Below are positions 54,292-64,000 of a stretch of DNA of 64,000 nucleotides, piece by piece. The stretch is from NCBI RefSeq assembly GCF_004329715.1, contig NZ_JXSY01000010.1:46476-110475 (forward strand), read 5' to 3'. A program made the position numbers and the translations under genes. Origin of the DNA: Bowmanella sp. JS7-9 (lineage in GTDB: Bacteria > Pseudomonadota > Gammaproteobacteria > Enterobacterales > Alteromonadaceae). The notes under the pieces were generated by a model. It was not told the DNA's origin, did no database searches, and saw only the letters and a program-made list of their open reading frames with translations. Within the stretch, counting starts at the first letter, position 1; the number at the start of each line of letters is the position of its first letter.

Positions 54292-56142
54292 ATGCCCAAA
54301 TTACGATCCGCGACCTCGACTCAGGGGCGCAATATGGCGGGAGCCCGCGCGCTATGGCGGGCCACCGGTATGAAAGACACCGATTTTGGTAAACCCATTA
54401 TCGCCATCGCCAATTCCTTCACCCAGTTTGTTCCCGGGCATGTCCATCTTAAAGATCTTGGTCAATTAGTCGCGCAGAGCGTCGAACAGGCCGGCGGCGT
54501 AGCCAAAGAATTCAACACCATCGCGGTGGATGACGGAATCGCCATGGGGCATGGCGGCATGCTATACAGCCTGCCTTCCAGAGAGTTGATCGCTGATGCG
54601 GTCGAATACATGGTCAACGCCCATTGTGCCGACGCGCTGGTGTGCATTTCCAACTGCGACAAAATCACGCCCGGCATGCTGATGGCGGCACTGCGCCTGA
54701 ATATCCCTGTGGTATTTGTGTCAGGCGGACCAATGGAAGCGGGCAAAACCAAGCTCTCCGATAAGCTGATTAAATTGGATCTGGTCGACGCCATGGTCGC
54801 GGCAGCCAACCCGAATGTCAGCGATGCCGACAGCGAACAAATCGAACGCTCAGCCTGTCCTACCTGCGGCTCCTGCTCGGGCATGTTTACCGCCAACTCA
54901 ATGAACTGTTTAACCGAAGCGCTGGGGTTATCGCTGCCGGGTAATGGCTCATTACTGGCCACCCATGCCGATCGTGAACAGCTGTTTATTCAGGCTGGTC
55001 AGTTGGTGGTGGAGCTGTGCCAGCGTTACTACCAACAGGATGACGCCTCTGCCCTGCCGCGCAATATTGCCAATCTGGCGGCGTTTGAAAACGCCATGTG
55101 TCTGGATATCGCCATGGGTGGATCAACCAATACCATTCTGCACCTGTTGGCTGCCGCCCAGGAAGCTGAAGTGGACTTCACCATGGCGGACATCGATCGT
55201 TTATCGCGTAAGGTGCCGCATCTTTGCAAAGTGGCTCCCTCCACTCAGCAATATCATATGGAAGATGTGCACCGCGCCGGCGGGGTGATGGGCATTTTGA
55301 ATGAACTAAACAAAGCAGGTTTGCTCAATCCGGATGCCGGCCACGTGCTGGGCAGCAGTATTGCCAATGTGATCAGCCAGTGGGATATCACCGACAGTGC
55401 CAATGTGGATGCGACGACGTTTTATCGAGCCGGGCCGGCTGGTATTCGCACCACCCGCGCCTTTAGTCAGGATTGTCGCTGGCCGGATGCAGACACTGAC
55501 CGCAGCGCAGGTTGTATCCGCGATATGCAGCATGCCTATAGTCTGGAGGGCGGGCTGGCCGTGCTCTACGGCAATCTGGCCGAAAATGGCTGCATCGTTA
55601 AAACTGCCGGGGTAGATGAAGATAATCTGCGTTTCAGCGGTCCGGCGCGCATCTATGAAAGCCAGGATGATGCGGTGCAAGGTATTCTCAGTGATGAAGT
55701 ACAGGCCGGTGAAGTGGTGCTTATTCGCTACGAAGGCCCGAAAGGTGGTCCGGGCATGCAGGAAATGCTCTATCCCACCTCCTATTTAAAATCCAAAGGG
55801 CTGGGCAAAGCCTGCGCCCTGATTACCGATGGACGCTTTTCCGGCGGTACATCGGGCCTGTCCATCGGCCATGTCTCACCGGAAGCCGCCAGTGGCGGCA
55901 CTATCGGGTTGGTGGAAAATGGTGATTTGATTGAGATCGATATCCCGGCCAGACGGATTCATCTTGCCGTTGATGACGCAACCCTGCAGTCACGTCGTGA
56001 TGCCATGCAGCAGCGCGCCAGACCCTGGAAACCAGCGAATCGTGAACGCAGCGTGTCACTGGCGCTCAAAGCGTATGCGCTATTGGCAACCAGCGCCGAC
56101 AAAGGCGCGGTACGGGATAAAACGCTGCTGGAAGGTGACTGA
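54292..56142 (+). CDS. ilvD: Dihydroxy-acid dehydratase
   Basis: IlvD dehydrates dihydroxy acids to the 2-keto acids of Ile and Val; it is an Fe-S enzyme. The 616 residues equal E. coli IlvD. Cluster cysteines are in [11 protein letters not shown] and [40 protein letters not shown] is near the C-terminus. ATG 54292 follows AAGGA; the preceding GTG is too near that site. Confidence 0.97.
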   Translation: MPKLRSATSTQGRNMAGARALWRATGMKDTDFGKPIIAIANSFTQFVPGHVHLKDLGQLVAQSVEQAGGVAKEFNTIAVDDGIAMGHGGMLYSLPSRELIADAVEYMVNAHCADALVCISNCDKITPGMLMAALRLNIPVVFVSGGPMEAGKTKLSDKLIKLDLVDAMVAAANPNVSDADSEQIERSACPTCGSCSGMFTANSMNCLTEALGLSLPGNGSLLATHADREQLFIQAGQLVVELCQRYYQQDDASALPRNIANLAAFENAMCLDIAMGGSTNTILHLLAAAQEAEVDFTMADIDRLSRKVPHLCKVAPSTQQYHMEDVHRAGGVMGILNELNKAGLLNPDAGHVLGSSIANVISQWDITDSANVDATTFYRAGPAGIRTTRAFSQDCRWPDADTDRSAGCIRDMQHAYSLEGGLAVLYGNLAENGCIVKTAGVDEDNLRFSGPARIYESQDDAVQGILSDEVQAGEVVLIRYEGPKGGPGMQEMLYPTSYLKSKGLGKACALITDGRFSGGTSGLSIGHVSPEAASGGTIGLVENGDLIEIDIPARRIHLAVDDATLQSRRDAMQQRARPWKPANRERSVSLALKAYALLATSADKGAVRDKTLLEGD

Positions 56143-57689
56143 TGACAGTCAGCGATGCCGAATACCTGAAAAAGATCCTACTGGCCCCGGTATATGATGT
56201 CGCGGTAAAGAGCGACGTGGATTATCTGACTCGTCTGTCCGATGAACTGGGTAATGAGATTTACCTGAAACGGGAAGATCAACAGCCGGTCAAATCGTTC
56301 AAACTGCGCGGTGCTTATAATCGCCTGTCGCAACTCAGCGATGCCGAAGCCGCCTGCGGGGTTGTTGCCGCATCAGCCGGCAATCATGCCCAGGGGCTGG
56401 CCTATTCGGCTCGTCGTCGCAATGTGCCGGCGGTGATTGTGATGCCGGAAACCACGCCGGATATTAAGGTCGATGCGGTACGTAAATTTGGTGGTGAGTA
56501 CGCCACGGTTGTGCTGCACGGGACTAACTTTGATGCCGCCAAAACCCATGCTGCCCATCTGGCCGATACCCATGGCTACGCCATGATCCCGCCTTTTGAC
56601 CATCCGGATGTGATTGCTGGGCAGGGCACCATTGGGCGTGAATTACTCGAGCAGTTACCCGAGTTGGATACCTTATTCATTGCGGTCGGCGGTGGCGGGT
56701 TGGCTGCCGGTATAGCGGTGTATCTCAAGCAACTTAAACCGCAGCTAAAAATCGTCGCGGTAGAAGCCGAAGATTCTGCCTGCCTGCAGGCCGCGCTCGA
56801 GGCGGGCAAGCCCGTGGCGCTGGATTCAGTTGGCATTTTCGCCGACGGGGTCGCGGTGCGGATTATCGGTGACGAGACGTTCCGCCTTTGTCAGCAATAT
56901 GTGGATGAAGTGATGACGGTCAGCACCGATGAAATCTGTGCGGCAATCAAAGACATTTTCGATGATACCCGCGTCATCGCTGAGCCTGCCGGGGCGCTAT
57001 CGGTCGCGGCCATTCGCAAGTATGTGCAACAGCATCACCTGCGCGGACAAAAGCTCGGTGGCATTTTGTGCGGAGCAAATATCAACTTCCATACCTTGCG
57101 CTATGTGTCTGAACGCTGTGAGCTTGGGGAGCAGAAAGAAGCCGTGTTTGCGGTGCGTATCCCCGAGCGCAAAGGCGCATTCCGTGAATTTTGCGCAGAG
57201 CTCGGTGGCCGCGGCATCACAGAATTTAACTATCGGTATGCTGATGGTGACGAAGCACATATCTTCGTGGGCTTAAAGCTCCGGGAAGGCAAAGCGGAAT
57301 TTGCCGCGTTAACTGAGCGCCTGCATACCCAGGGCTATAGCCTGTTTGACTTGTCCGATAACGAGATGGCCAAGCTACACGTGCGCTATATGGTCGGCGG
57401 GCGACCACATCAGTTGCAGCACGAGCGGATTTTTTCTTTTGAGTTTCCGGAGTACCCTGGTGCGCTGATGAAGTTTCTGCAAACCTTGGGCGAGCGCTGG
57501 AATATTACGCTGTTCCATTACCGCAATCATGGTGCTGCGGATGGCTTGGTATTAGCGGGTTTTGAGATCCAGCCGGGCAGTGAAACAGACTTTATCGCTC
57601 ACCTGCAGCAACTGGGCTATCAGTATCGCGAGCAAACCGACAATCCGGCTTACAAGTTTTTCTTAGCGGATATGCATGGCCGCAGCTAG
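56142..57689 (+). CDS. ilvA: Threonine ammonia-lyase, biosynthetic
   Basis: IlvA deaminates threonine to 2-ketobutyrate, the entry to isoleucine. The 515-residue product has the PLP lysine in KSFKLRGAYNRL, the Gly-rich loop AVGGGGLAAG, and two C-terminal ACT-like regulatory domains for Ile/Val control. The ATG overlaps the ilvD stop (TGATG). Its 2-aminoacrylate/enamine by-products are substrates of RidA, encoded at 27.7 kb. Confidence 0.97.
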   Translation: MTVSDAEYLKKILLAPVYDVAVKSDVDYLTRLSDELGNEIYLKREDQQPVKSFKLRGAYNRLSQLSDAEAACGVVAASAGNHAQGLAYSARRRNVPAVIVMPETTPDIKVDAVRKFGGEYATVVLHGTNFDAAKTHAAHLADTHGYAMIPPFDHPDVIAGQGTIGRELLEQLPELDTLFIAVGGGGLAAGIAVYLKQLKPQLKIVAVEAEDSACLQAALEAGKPVALDSVGIFADGVAVRIIGDETFRLCQQYVDEVMTVSTDEICAAIKDIFDDTRVIAEPAGALSVAAIRKYVQQHHLRGQKLGGILCGANINFHTLRYVSERCELGEQKEAVFAVRIPERKGAFREFCAELGGRGITEFNYRYADGDEAHIFVGLKLREGKAEFAALTERLHTQGYSLFDLSDNEMAKLHVRYMVGGRPHQLQHERIFSFEFPEYPGALMKFLQTLGERWNITLFHYRNHGAADGLVLAGFEIQPGSETDFIAHLQQLGYQYREQTDNPAYKFFLADMHGRS

Positions 57690-57705
57690 CGGCCATCAAA
57701 CAGGT

Positions 57706-57957
57706 TTATTTCGCCTGTTGCGCCGCTTCCAGTTCGGCGATTTTGGCTTCCAGTGCGTCCAGTTTGGCACGGGTTTTTGCCAATACCTGTGTCTGTACAT
57801 CAAATTCTTCGCGCGTCACCACATCCAGCTTGGCTAGTTGCGCCTGCAGGGTCTGTTTGATTTTCTCTTCCGCCCCTTCGGCCATGGTTTTTACGCCTGG
57901 TGGAATGGCGTCGGTGATTTGGCGGGCGATTTCTTCAATTTTTTTGGCGTTAATCAT
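57706..57957 (-). CDS. ubiK: Ubiquinone biosynthesis accessory factor UbiK
   Basis: UbiK (YqiC) forms a coiled-coil complex with UbiJ needed for aerobic ubiquinone synthesis. The 83-residue product has an amphipathic N-terminus ([24 protein letters not shown]) and a C-terminal coiled coil ([22 protein letters not shown]). Convergent with ilvA. Confidence 0.9.
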   Translation of the reverse strand: MINAKKIEEIARQITDAIPPGVKTMAEGAEEKIKQTLQAQLAKLDVVTREEFDVQTQVLAKTRAKLDALEAKIAELEAAQQAK

Positions 57958-58109
57958 GTTGCGCTAACCTGTGGGTTTAATCGGCTCATTGTAACCATGA
58001 AACGGCTGCTGTGGTAAACCAATACGCAGTTTCCTGCCGTTTGGGTGCATTGTTGGTGGTAGTCAGGCGCTGAATTCCTTAAAATTCGCTGCCATTACGC
58101 GGAGTCTTC

Positions 58110-60128
58110 ATGAAACTTAACCCGGCCCAACAACAAGCAGTAACCTTTGTCTCCGGACCTTGTCTGGTACTGGCAGGCGCCGGCAGTGGTAAAACCCGCG
58201 TGATCACCAACAAAATCGCCTATCTGGTGCGCGAGTGTAAAATGCCCGCCCGGCATATTGCCGCCGTGACCTTTACCAATAAAGCGGCGCGCGAGATGAA
58301 AGAGCGGGTGGGCCAGACGCTGGGCAAACAGGAAGCCCGTGGCTTGCAGGTGTCGACCTTCCACACATTGGGCCTGAATATCATCAAAAAAGAGAACAAA
58401 GCGCTGGGGCTTAAGGCAGGCTTTTCGCTGTTTGATGACAAAGACACGCTGGCGCTATTGAAGGACCTAACCGAGACCGAGCTGGATGGTGACAAAGACC
58501 AGCTGAATATACTGCAAAGCTGCATCTCCAACTGGAAGAATGATTTGCTCGGGCCGAAGCAGTTGCTGCGCGAAGCCAAATCCCCCGGTGAGCGCGAATT
58601 TGCGGAATTCTATCAGCGCTATCAGAACCATCTGCGCGCCTACAATGCACTGGATTTCGATGATCTGATCCTGCTGCCCACCCTGCTGTTTAAGCAGAAT
58701 GAAGAAATCCGCCTCAAATGGCAGCGTAAAATTCAGTATTTGCTGGTGGATGAGTATCAGGATACCAATACCAGCCAGTACGAACTGGTGCGTTTACTGG
58801 TGGGCGAGCGCGCGCGTTTTACTGTGGTAGGCGATGATGATCAGTCGATTTATTCCTGGCGTGGTGCCAAACCGCAGAACCTGATCCTGCTGGAAAAGCA
58901 CTTTCCCAGCCTGCGCGTGATCATGCTGGAGCAAAACTATCGTTCCTCCGGGCGGATCCTGCATTCCGCCAATATCCTGATTCAGAACAACCCCCATGTG
59001 TTTGAAAAGAAACTGTTTTCTGAGCTGGATTACGGTGAAAAGCTGCGCGTGATCCCGACCCGTAATGAGGATGACGAAGCGCAGAAAGTGGTGGCCGAGC
59101 TGATGGCGCACAAATTTATGAACAACACCTCTTATGGCGATTACGCGATTTTATATCGTGGTAATTTTCAGTCGCGGGTGTTTGAAAAAATGCTGATGAG
59201 CAACCGTATCCCCTACAAGATCAACGGTGGTACCTCGTTCTTTGGCCGTGCAGAGGTTAAAGACATCATGGCTTATCTGCGCTTGCTGGTGAATCAGGAT
59301 GACGATAACGCCCTGCTGCGTATTATCAATATTCCGCCCCGTGGCATTGGCCGTACCTCGCTGGAGCGCCTGGGTAATTATGCCAACGAACTGGGTGTGT
59401 CGATGTTTACCGCAGCCTGTGAACAGGGCCTGGCAATGCATGTCAGTGGTAAGCCGCTCAATGCCATCCATGCGTTTGCCCAGTGGGTGATTGAACTGGC
59501 CGACAATGCCAAGCGCGGTGATACCGTGCAGGTCGTGCGTGAAATGATTAAGTCCATGGGGTACGAAGAATACCTGTATGAAACCAGCGCCAGCCCGAAA
59601 GCTGCAGAGATGGGCATGGCTAACATCAGTACGCTGTTCCGCTGGGTCACCGACATGCTGGAAGGCGATGAACTGGATGCGCCAATGACGCTGCAGGAAG
59701 TGGTTAATCGTCTGATCCTAAGAGATATGATGGAACGCGGTGAAGATGAAGAATCCTCTGATCAGGTACAGCTGATGACACTGCACGCGTCTAAAGGCTT
59801 GGAATTCCCGTACGTGTTTATGGTGGGGATGGAAGAAGGCTTATTACCGCACCAGACCAGTATCGATGAAGACAATATCGAAGAAGAGCGCCGTCTGGCC
59901 TATGTGGGCATAACCCGTGCGCAGCGCGAGCTGTTTTTTACCCTGGCCCGTGAGCGTCGTCAGTTTGGTGAGATAATTCGCCCCGAGCCAAGCCGCTTTC
60001 TGGATGAATTGCCGCAGGATGATGTAGTGTGGGCGGATCGCCCGCAAACAGAAAGTAAAGAAGAACGTCAGAAACGCAACGAACAGGGTTTAGCCAATTT
60101 AAAAGGCTTGCTGGGGCTTAAGAGTTAG
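58110..60128 (+). CDS. rep: ATP-dependent DNA helicase Rep
   Basis: Rep is a UvrD-like 3'-5' helicase that accompanies the replisome and removes proteins from DNA. The 672 residues match E. coli Rep (673). Walker A is [14 protein letters not shown], motif [10 protein letters not shown], motif [16 protein letters not shown], motif [13 protein letters not shown] and motif [20 protein letters not shown]. The 3' end overlaps the convergent GGDEF/EAL gene by 11 nt. Confidence 0.97.
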   Translation: MKLNPAQQQAVTFVSGPCLVLAGAGSGKTRVITNKIAYLVRECKMPARHIAAVTFTNKAAREMKERVGQTLGKQEARGLQVSTFHTLGLNIIKKENKALGLKAGFSLFDDKDTLALLKDLTETELDGDKDQLNILQSCISNWKNDLLGPKQLLREAKSPGEREFAEFYQRYQNHLRAYNALDFDDLILLPTLLFKQNEEIRLKWQRKIQYLLVDEYQDTNTSQYELVRLLVGERARFTVVGDDDQSIYSWRGAKPQNLILLEKHFPSLRVIMLEQNYRSSGRILHSANILIQNNPHVFEKKLFSELDYGEKLRVIPTRNEDDEAQKVVAELMAHKFMNNTSYGDYAILYRGNFQSRVFEKMLMSNRIPYKINGGTSFFGRAEVKDIMAYLRLLVNQDDDNALLRIINIPPRGIGRTSLERLGNYANELGVSMFTAACEQGLAMHVSGKPLNAIHAFAQWVIELADNAKRGDTVQVVREMIKSMGYEEYLYETSASPKAAEMGMANISTLFRWVTDMLEGDELDAPMTLQEVVNRLILRDMMERGEDEESSDQVQLMTLHASKGLEFPYVFMVGMEEGLLPHQTSIDEDNIEEERRLAYVGITRAQRELFFTLARERRQFGEIIRPEPSRFLDELPQDDVVWADRPQTESKEERQKRNEQGLANLKGLLGLKS

Positions 60129-62736
60129 TCGCTTTGGCGGGCGCTTTGATGGACAGCTTACGCGCCGGCTCCAGATAATGGCCCTGGCCATACAGGCAGC
60201 CAATTCTGACCAGTTCACGGAATTGCTGAGCCGTTTCGATGCCTTCTGCAATCACCTTAAAGTTAAGGTGTTCACCAATATTCAGGACTGACTGAATCAT
60301 CTTCAGGTTCTTTTGTGAGCGCGGTAGCGATTTCACAAAACGATGATCGATTTTGACGTAATCAAACGGGTAGGAATACAGGTAGCTCAGAGATGCCAGT
60401 CCGCTGCCGAAGTTATCCAGCACCAATTGAATACCGGCCTTTTTGAGTTTTTTCAGCGCAGGCAGAATATGCTGTGAACGGCGATTCATCTGGCTTTCAT
60501 CAAACTCAAACAGCAGATGATAAGGGTTCACGCCGCTGGCACGGATAAAATCGAGAATTTTATCGATGAGCTTGGGCTGCACCAGTTCATTCACCGACAT
60601 ATTGATAGCGATGGAATAGCGTTTCTCCGGGCCATCAGAATATTGCCACTGGCGTAGCAGCGCACAGGCCTGGCCGATTAAGAACTCGTCCAGTTCCAGC
60701 GTCAGGCCACTGTCTTCGGCCACTTTATAGAACTGGTCACGCTTAATTTTGCCAAGCTTAGGGTGTTCCCAGCGAATATAGGCTTCGAAATACAGCGGTT
60801 CTTTCGTTTCCAGCGTGGCGGCCGGCTGAAAATAACACTCAAAGGCCTTTTCACGCAGGTCGCGACGGAATTCATTTTCCAGTGCCAGCTCTTCCAGCAG
60901 CTTTTCTCGCATGCTCTTATCGAACACCACATAGCGACCGCGGCCCGTGGACTTAGACTGATACATAGCGGCATCGGCATCACGGATCACTTCGTCGGCA
61001 GACTGGTACCATGGCTCAATTGAGGCAATACCAATACTGGCGCCCGAGTACATTTCTTTGTCATCCAGCACAAACACCCGAGACAGCGAGTCAATTATCC
61101 GGCTGGCCACGTCTTCGGCATCTTCCAGTGTCTCGAAGTTATCCAGCAGTACGACAAATTCATCACCACCCAGACGGGCAAGCAGATCGTGCCCGCGTAT
61201 ACATTTGCCAATGCGCTTCGCGACCTCAATCAGGAACAGGTCGCCGGCATGGTGGCCGAGGGTATCGTTAATTTGCTTAAAGCGGTCCAGATCGATAAAC
61301 AGCACGGCAAAATTATGCTCTTTATGGCGCTGTTTATTGGCTACGGCCAGCTCCAGGCGGTTGTTAAACATCACGCGGTTCGGCAGGCCGGTCAGCGCAT
61401 CATGGTGCGCATCGTGGATCAGGCGTAATTCAATTTCCTTGCGCTCTTCAATCTGTTTGCGCAGGTTTTCGGCGGTGCGGTTTAACGCCTCGGTACGCTC
61501 TCTGACCTTTTCTTCCAGCATCTGGTTAGTGCGCTGAATCGCTTCGGCCGCGCGTTTGCGCTCCATTGCCGTGGCGATGTGGTGTGAAACGAAACGCAGT
61601 AATTCCAGATCTCGGTGGCCATAGGCTTTGTTTTCGTTATAAGTCTGTACCGCAATCACCCCGTAGATCTCGCCTTCCACGATGAGTGGCGAGCCCAGCC
61701 AGGAGTTGAAGTTAGCATTCATATTGCCCGCGGTCTGTGGGTCGATTTCGCCCTGTACGGCTAAATCCGATACGTTAACGGTATCAATCAGGGCAGCCTG
61801 CCCATGGCGTAATACATATTCGGTCAGGCCGCGGCCAAGAGGACGCGAGGAGATTTCCGTGGTTAATTCATCACTGAAATACGGGAATTCCAGATGATCG
61901 CCCGCTTCATTTAAGGTGGCAATATAACAGTTAGGGGCACTGATCAGGCGCGACAGAATATCGTGCAAACTGGCATAAAACGTCGCCATGTCACCTTCAA
62001 CATTGGCAGATAACTCAGAAATCTCGAACAGCGCCTGTTGCAGCTGTTCTATCTTCTGACGTTCAGAAATTTCTTCTTCCAGTTCGCTGTTGATGTTTTC
62101 CAGCTGCTGGGTGCGTTCTTTGATGGTTTTTTCAATCAGTTCGCGGCTTTTCACCCGCTCCAGCGCGTTAACAATGTGCTGGGACACGAACAGCATAAAT
62201 TCCAGATCGTCTTCGCCATAGCGCTCTGACTCGTCATAGCTTTGAATAACCATGGCGCCGATGACCTGGCGGCCTTTTTTCAGGGGCACGCCGATCCAGT
62301 CGACAGGGGCCGCGCCGATGTTTTCGACATCCAGCCCTTTGAGTTGTGCTTCTATGGTTTCGTGACGCAGGAACAGCGCTTCGCCGCTACGCAGCAAATA
62401 ACCTGTCAGGCCGCGTTTCAGTTGCGCCGCAGGGAAAGAACGTAGGGTAAGTTCATCGAATTCATCGACAAAATAGGTAAAGTTTACCGACTCTTCATTG
62501 TGGTCATACAGGGCAACGAAGAAGTTTCTGGCGGTCATTAACTCGCCAAGAATTTCATGGATCGCAGGATAAAGGGAGCCAAGCTCCGAAACCGAACTGG
62601 CTAATTCAGAGATATCAAAGAGTGCTTTTTGTACAAGTTCGGCGCGTTTATATTTTTCAGTCAGTTGCTGCAACTGCGGGACAAGCTCGCGTAATTCTTC
62701 GACTGTTAATTGTTCGGCCGGGTTTATTGTCGTCAT
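60118..62736 (-). CDS. GAF-GAF-GGDEF-EAL protein with degenerate EAL domain
   Basis: The 872-residue cytoplasmic protein has two GAF domains (about 40-190 and 245-395), coiled-coil linkers, a diguanylate cyclase domain with intact GGDEF (523-527) and RGHD (514-517) matching the inhibitory I-site, and an EAL domain (about 615-865). The EAL motif reads EAY (651-653) and the metal-binding Asp-Asp is Asp774-Asn775 (LDNFGSG). Other ligands (Asn712, Glu744, Lys795) remain. Cyclic-di-GMP synthesis is plausible; phosphodiesterase activity is doubtful. No membrane segment is seen, so GAF ligands would be cytoplasmic. Confidence 0.92.
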   Translation of the reverse strand: MTTINPAEQLTVEELRELVPQLQQLTEKYKRAELVQKALFDISELASSVSELGSLYPAIHEILGELMTARNFFVALYDHNEESVNFTYFVDEFDELTLRSFPAAQLKRGLTGYLLRSGEALFLRHETIEAQLKGLDVENIGAAPVDWIGVPLKKGRQVIGAMVIQSYDESERYGEDDLEFMLFVSQHIVNALERVKSRELIEKTIKERTQQLENINSELEEEISERQKIEQLQQALFEISELSANVEGDMATFYASLHDILSRLISAPNCYIATLNEAGDHLEFPYFSDELTTEISSRPLGRGLTEYVLRHGQAALIDTVNVSDLAVQGEIDPQTAGNMNANFNSWLGSPLIVEGEIYGVIAVQTYNENKAYGHRDLELLRFVSHHIATAMERKRAAEAIQRTNQMLEEKVRERTEALNRTAENLRKQIEERKEIELRLIHDAHHDALTGLPNRVMFNNRLELAVANKQRHKEHNFAVLFIDLDRFKQINDTLGHHAGDLFLIEVAKRIGKCIRGHDLLARLGGDEFVVLLDNFETLEDAEDVASRIIDSLSRVFVLDDKEMYSGASIGIASIEPWYQSADEVIRDADAAMYQSKSTGRGRYVVFDKSMREKLLEELALENEFRRDLREKAFECYFQPAATLETKEPLYFEAYIRWEHPKLGKIKRDQFYKVAEDSGLTLELDEFLIGQACALLRQWQYSDGPEKRYSIAINMSVNELVQPKLIDKILDFIRASGVNPYHLLFEFDESQMNRRSQHILPALKKLKKAGIQLVLDNFGSGLASLSYLYSYPFDYVKIDHRFVKSLPRSQKNLKMIQSVLNIGEHLNFKVIAEGIETAQQFRELVRIGCLYGQGHYLEPARKLSIKAPAKATNS

Positions 62737-62805
62737 ACAACCCTGTTATGCAAAAAACTCGCTAGTGGCTCCTGCCAATAGCGAGCGTTAGCATACATCT
62801 TATAC

Positions 62806-62832
62806 AAATAAAAGACCACACATTGGTGGTCT
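62806..62832 (-). terminator. Rho-independent terminator after the cytochrome c5 gene
   Basis: On the minus strand AGACCAC and GTGGTCT form a 7-bp stem with a 6-nt loop followed by TTTTATTTG. It lies about 38 nt past the cytochrome stop. Confidence 0.75.
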
Positions 62833-62869
62833 CGTGTAATTCAATGATTTTTAAGGGAATACCCGTCCC

Positions 62870-63271
62870 TTAGATATCCTTGATCATGTGTTCGATGGCG
62901 GCTTTGATCTCGTCATCAGAACAGGCACCACAGGTACCGCGTGGCGGCATCGCATTAAAACCGTTCAGTGCGTGGCTCAGCAATGTATCCATACCTTGCT
63001 CGATACGTGGGCCCCACGCCGCAGCGTCACCTGGCTTAGGTGCACCCAGTGCGCCAGTGCCGTGACAGGCGAAACATGAGGCTTTATATACGTCTTCACC
63101 AGAGCGAGGGCCAGATGCGGCAGCCGCAGATGACGCACCTGCAACAGTGACCTGAGCCATCGGCTTGATGCGCTCTTTAATTGCAGCGTCAGACATATCC
63201 TGTTGTGCATTTGCAGCAAACACCATTACGCCAGCAAGCAGACCGAATAATGCTTTCAGACCTGATTTCAC
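62870..63271 (-). CDS. Cytochrome c5-family periplasmic protein
   Basis: The 133-residue product has a signal peptide (cleavage after NA near residue 22), an Ala/Pro-rich spacer and one haem-c domain with CFACH. The distal methionine is in NAMPPRG and the C5-type cysteine pair is in GTCGACSDDEI. It donates electrons in respiratory chains; the partner is unknown. GTG at 63271 is used because GGAGGAAA lies just before it. Confidence 0.92.
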   Translation of the reverse strand: MKSGLKALFGLLAGVMVFAANAQQDMSDAAIKERIKPMAQVTVAGASSAAAASGPRSGEDVYKASCFACHGTGALGAPKPGDAAAWGPRIEQGMDTLLSHALNGFNAMPPRGTCGACSDDEIKAAIEHMIKDI

Positions 63272-63420
63272 ACTTTCCTCCACGCTCAGCACTGCGAGCA
63301 GTTAAAAACCTTAGAAAAATTCTGGGTACGATTATAACGAACAAACGTTTGTGAACAAGATTTTGATCAGCGCGGGTGGCAAAACAGCGCAAGATTATGC
63401 ACAAAAGCCGGATAAATCGG

Positions 63421-63449
63421 TTGATGCCCCGCAACCGCGCACGTATTAT
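63421..63449 (+). promoter_or_regulatory. Promoter of tRNA-Arg with GC-rich discriminator
   Basis: TTGATG (63421-63426), a 17-nt spacer and TATTAT (63444-63449) precede a GC-rich stretch GCGCCGC before the tRNA. GC-rich discriminators mark stable-RNA promoters under ppGpp control. Confidence 0.8.
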
Positions 63450-63462
63450 ATGCGCCGCTTAA

Positions 63463-63539
63463 GCACCCGTAGCTCAGCTGGATAGAGCGTTGCCCTCCGG
63501 AGGCAAAGGTCATAGGTTCGAATCCTATCGGGTGCGCCA
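63463..63539 (+). tRNA. tRNA-Arg (anticodon CCG)
   Basis: The 77-nt sequence folds into a cloverleaf: acceptor GCACCCG/CGGGTGC, D-arm AGCTCAGCTGGATAGAGC, anticodon stem TTGCC/GGCAA with loop CTCCGGA (anticodon CCG), T-arm ATAGGTTCGAATCCTAT, discriminator G and an encoded CCA end. It reads CGG arginine codons. Confidence 0.97.
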
Positions 63540-63540
63540 T

Positions 63541-63582
63541 AGATACAAAAAACGCCGACTTAATGTCGGCTTTTTTGTATCT
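63541..63582 (+). terminator. Terminator directly behind tRNA-Arg
   Basis: GCCGAC/GTCGGC (63554-63570) with a TTAAT loop is followed by TTTTTT. The stem extends outward through A/T pairs and AGATAC/GTATCT, giving an 18-bp arm with a single bulged C. It begins 2 nt after the tRNA CCA end. Confidence 0.88.
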
Positions 63583-63687
63583 ACAGTACCTCGTGGATGA
63601 GAACCTAGGGTTCGACAAATTTGCTGGGAGCAAATTTGAACGCACTTTAGTGCGGCCCGAAAGGGCGAGTATCAGGAAGATACGAGT

Positions 63688-63706
63688 AATCCTATCGGGT
63701 GCGCCA
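63688..63706 (+). pseudogene. Duplicated 3' end of tRNA-Arg
   Basis: Nineteen bases ending in GGGTGCGCCA are identical to the tRNA-Arg 3' end (63521-63539), including CCA. The preceding bases are not tRNA but the repeat hairpin tail GAGT. It is either a tRNA remnant after recombination or a short attachment-site-like duplication. Confidence 0.8.
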
Positions 63707-63715
63707 AAAAACACG

Positions 63716-63741
63716 AAAACCAGCCTTTATGGCTGGTTTTT
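63716..63741 (+). terminator. Terminator-like hairpin behind the tRNA fragment
   Basis: AAAACCAGCC and GGCTGGTTTT form a perfect 10-bp stem with a TTTAT loop and a following T. Its spacing from the duplicated CCA (9 nt) mimics the terminator behind the real tRNA, supporting descent from a former tRNA unit. Confidence 0.75.
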
Positions 63742-64000
63742 GCGTTTTTGCACCCTACGGATGAGAACCTATTCGTTCGACCAAAACGTCAGGAACGTTT
63801 TTGCATGTCGGAGCAAAGCGACGACGACCCCAACGGGGCGAGTATCAGGATGATACGAGTAATCCTTTGCTTATCATCTCAGCCTTAACCAGCAATGTTG
63901 GTTTTTTGTATCTACGGTACCTTGTGGATGAGAACCTAGGGTTCGACAGTTTTGCCGGGATGATCCGACACATTGGCATTTTTGAACGCACTTCAGTGCG

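Larger units (their letters stand above)
63577..64000 (+). repeat. Three tandem structured repeats of about 165 nt behind tRNA-Arg
   Basis: This gene-free stretch contains three degenerate copies (63577-63743, 63744-63907, 63908-64000; the last is cut by the window). Each holds GGATGAGAACCT-x-GTTCGAC (at 63595, 63759 and 63926). Copy 1 then has a 9-bp hairpin (63617-63637), CGCACT-TT-AGTGCG, GCCC-GAAA-GGGC with a GNRA loop and GTATC-AGGAA-GATAC followed by GAGTAATCCT. Copy 2 keeps the last hairpin and tail; copy 3 keeps the head and the CGCACT hairpin. No coding capacity is credible. I believe similar repeats occur near tRNA genes of related marine bacteria but cannot name the family. Confidence 0.85.

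Noticed and set aside
63577..64000. CRISPR array behind the tRNA
   Set aside because: The units are long, degenerate and structured, with only three copies and no constant repeat-spacer pattern.

Overview
The window looks like an origin-proximal chromosomal segment of a marine-type gammaproteobacterium, probably Alteromonadales (Alteromonadaceae-like). This rests on gene content and protein similarity read by eye: parB followed by the atp operon, a gmk-rpoZ-spoT-trmH-recG block, hemC-hemD/X-hemY, divergent ilvY/ilvC, an ilv attenuator operon, rep, many lipoproteins and TTG/GTG starts. No genus can be fixed from the sequence alone. I see no prophage, insertion sequence or CRISPR array.

Layout. 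1-7.8 kb: the 3' part of parB, then the complete F1Fo ATP synthase operon atpIBEFHAGDC with a near-consensus promoter and a strong terminator. 7.9-14.8 kb: an AI-2E/PerM-type membrane protein, an outer-membrane barrel, a large lipoprotein of unknown function, an SdpR/SdpI-like repressor-membrane pair with a 32-bp operator, a small NTF2-like secreted protein and a CsbD protein. 14.8-17 kb: feoA-feoB behind a Fur box. 17-24.9 kb: cysE, an M13 metallopeptidase lipoprotein, a DUF3857 pseudo-transglutaminase, tapT, an alkyltransferase-like protein and a second NTF2-like protein. 24.1-31.3 kb (minus strand): gmk-rpoZ-spoT-ridA-trmH-recG-rsmJ, coupling nucleotide metabolism, stringent response, tRNA/rRNA methylation and recombination. 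31.4-38.3 kb: cyaY, an esterase, a DUF2914 protein, mgtE, then the haem genes hemC, a hemD-hemX fusion and hemY. 38.4-46.4 kb: proA, an EamA transporter, a GlxA-type regulator with a cyclase-family hydrolase, ilvC/ilvY and comM.

46.6-52.2 kb holds the most unusual locus: an operon of an RND/MMPL exporter, a LolA-like periplasmic protein, and an outer-membrane barrel joined to an N-terminal FimV/LysM-like domain by 150 perfect copies of the hexamer GCTCCA, which encode a 300-residue Ala-Pro rod. Together they look like a trans-envelope lipid or lipoprotein transport machine with a peptidoglycan-tethered outer-membrane part.

52.2-57.7 kb: a TRIC-like channel, then an ilv operon that keeps the leader peptide and attenuator (ilvL, too short for usual gene calling) but has ilvE-ilvD-ilvA directly behind it, with no ilvGM. 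57.7-64 kb: ubiK, rep, a GAF-GAF-GGDEF-EAL protein with a degenerate EAL domain, a cytochrome c5, and tRNA-Arg(CCG). The tRNA is followed by about three roughly 165-nt structured repeats, the first ending in a copy of the tRNA 3' end; the third runs off the window.
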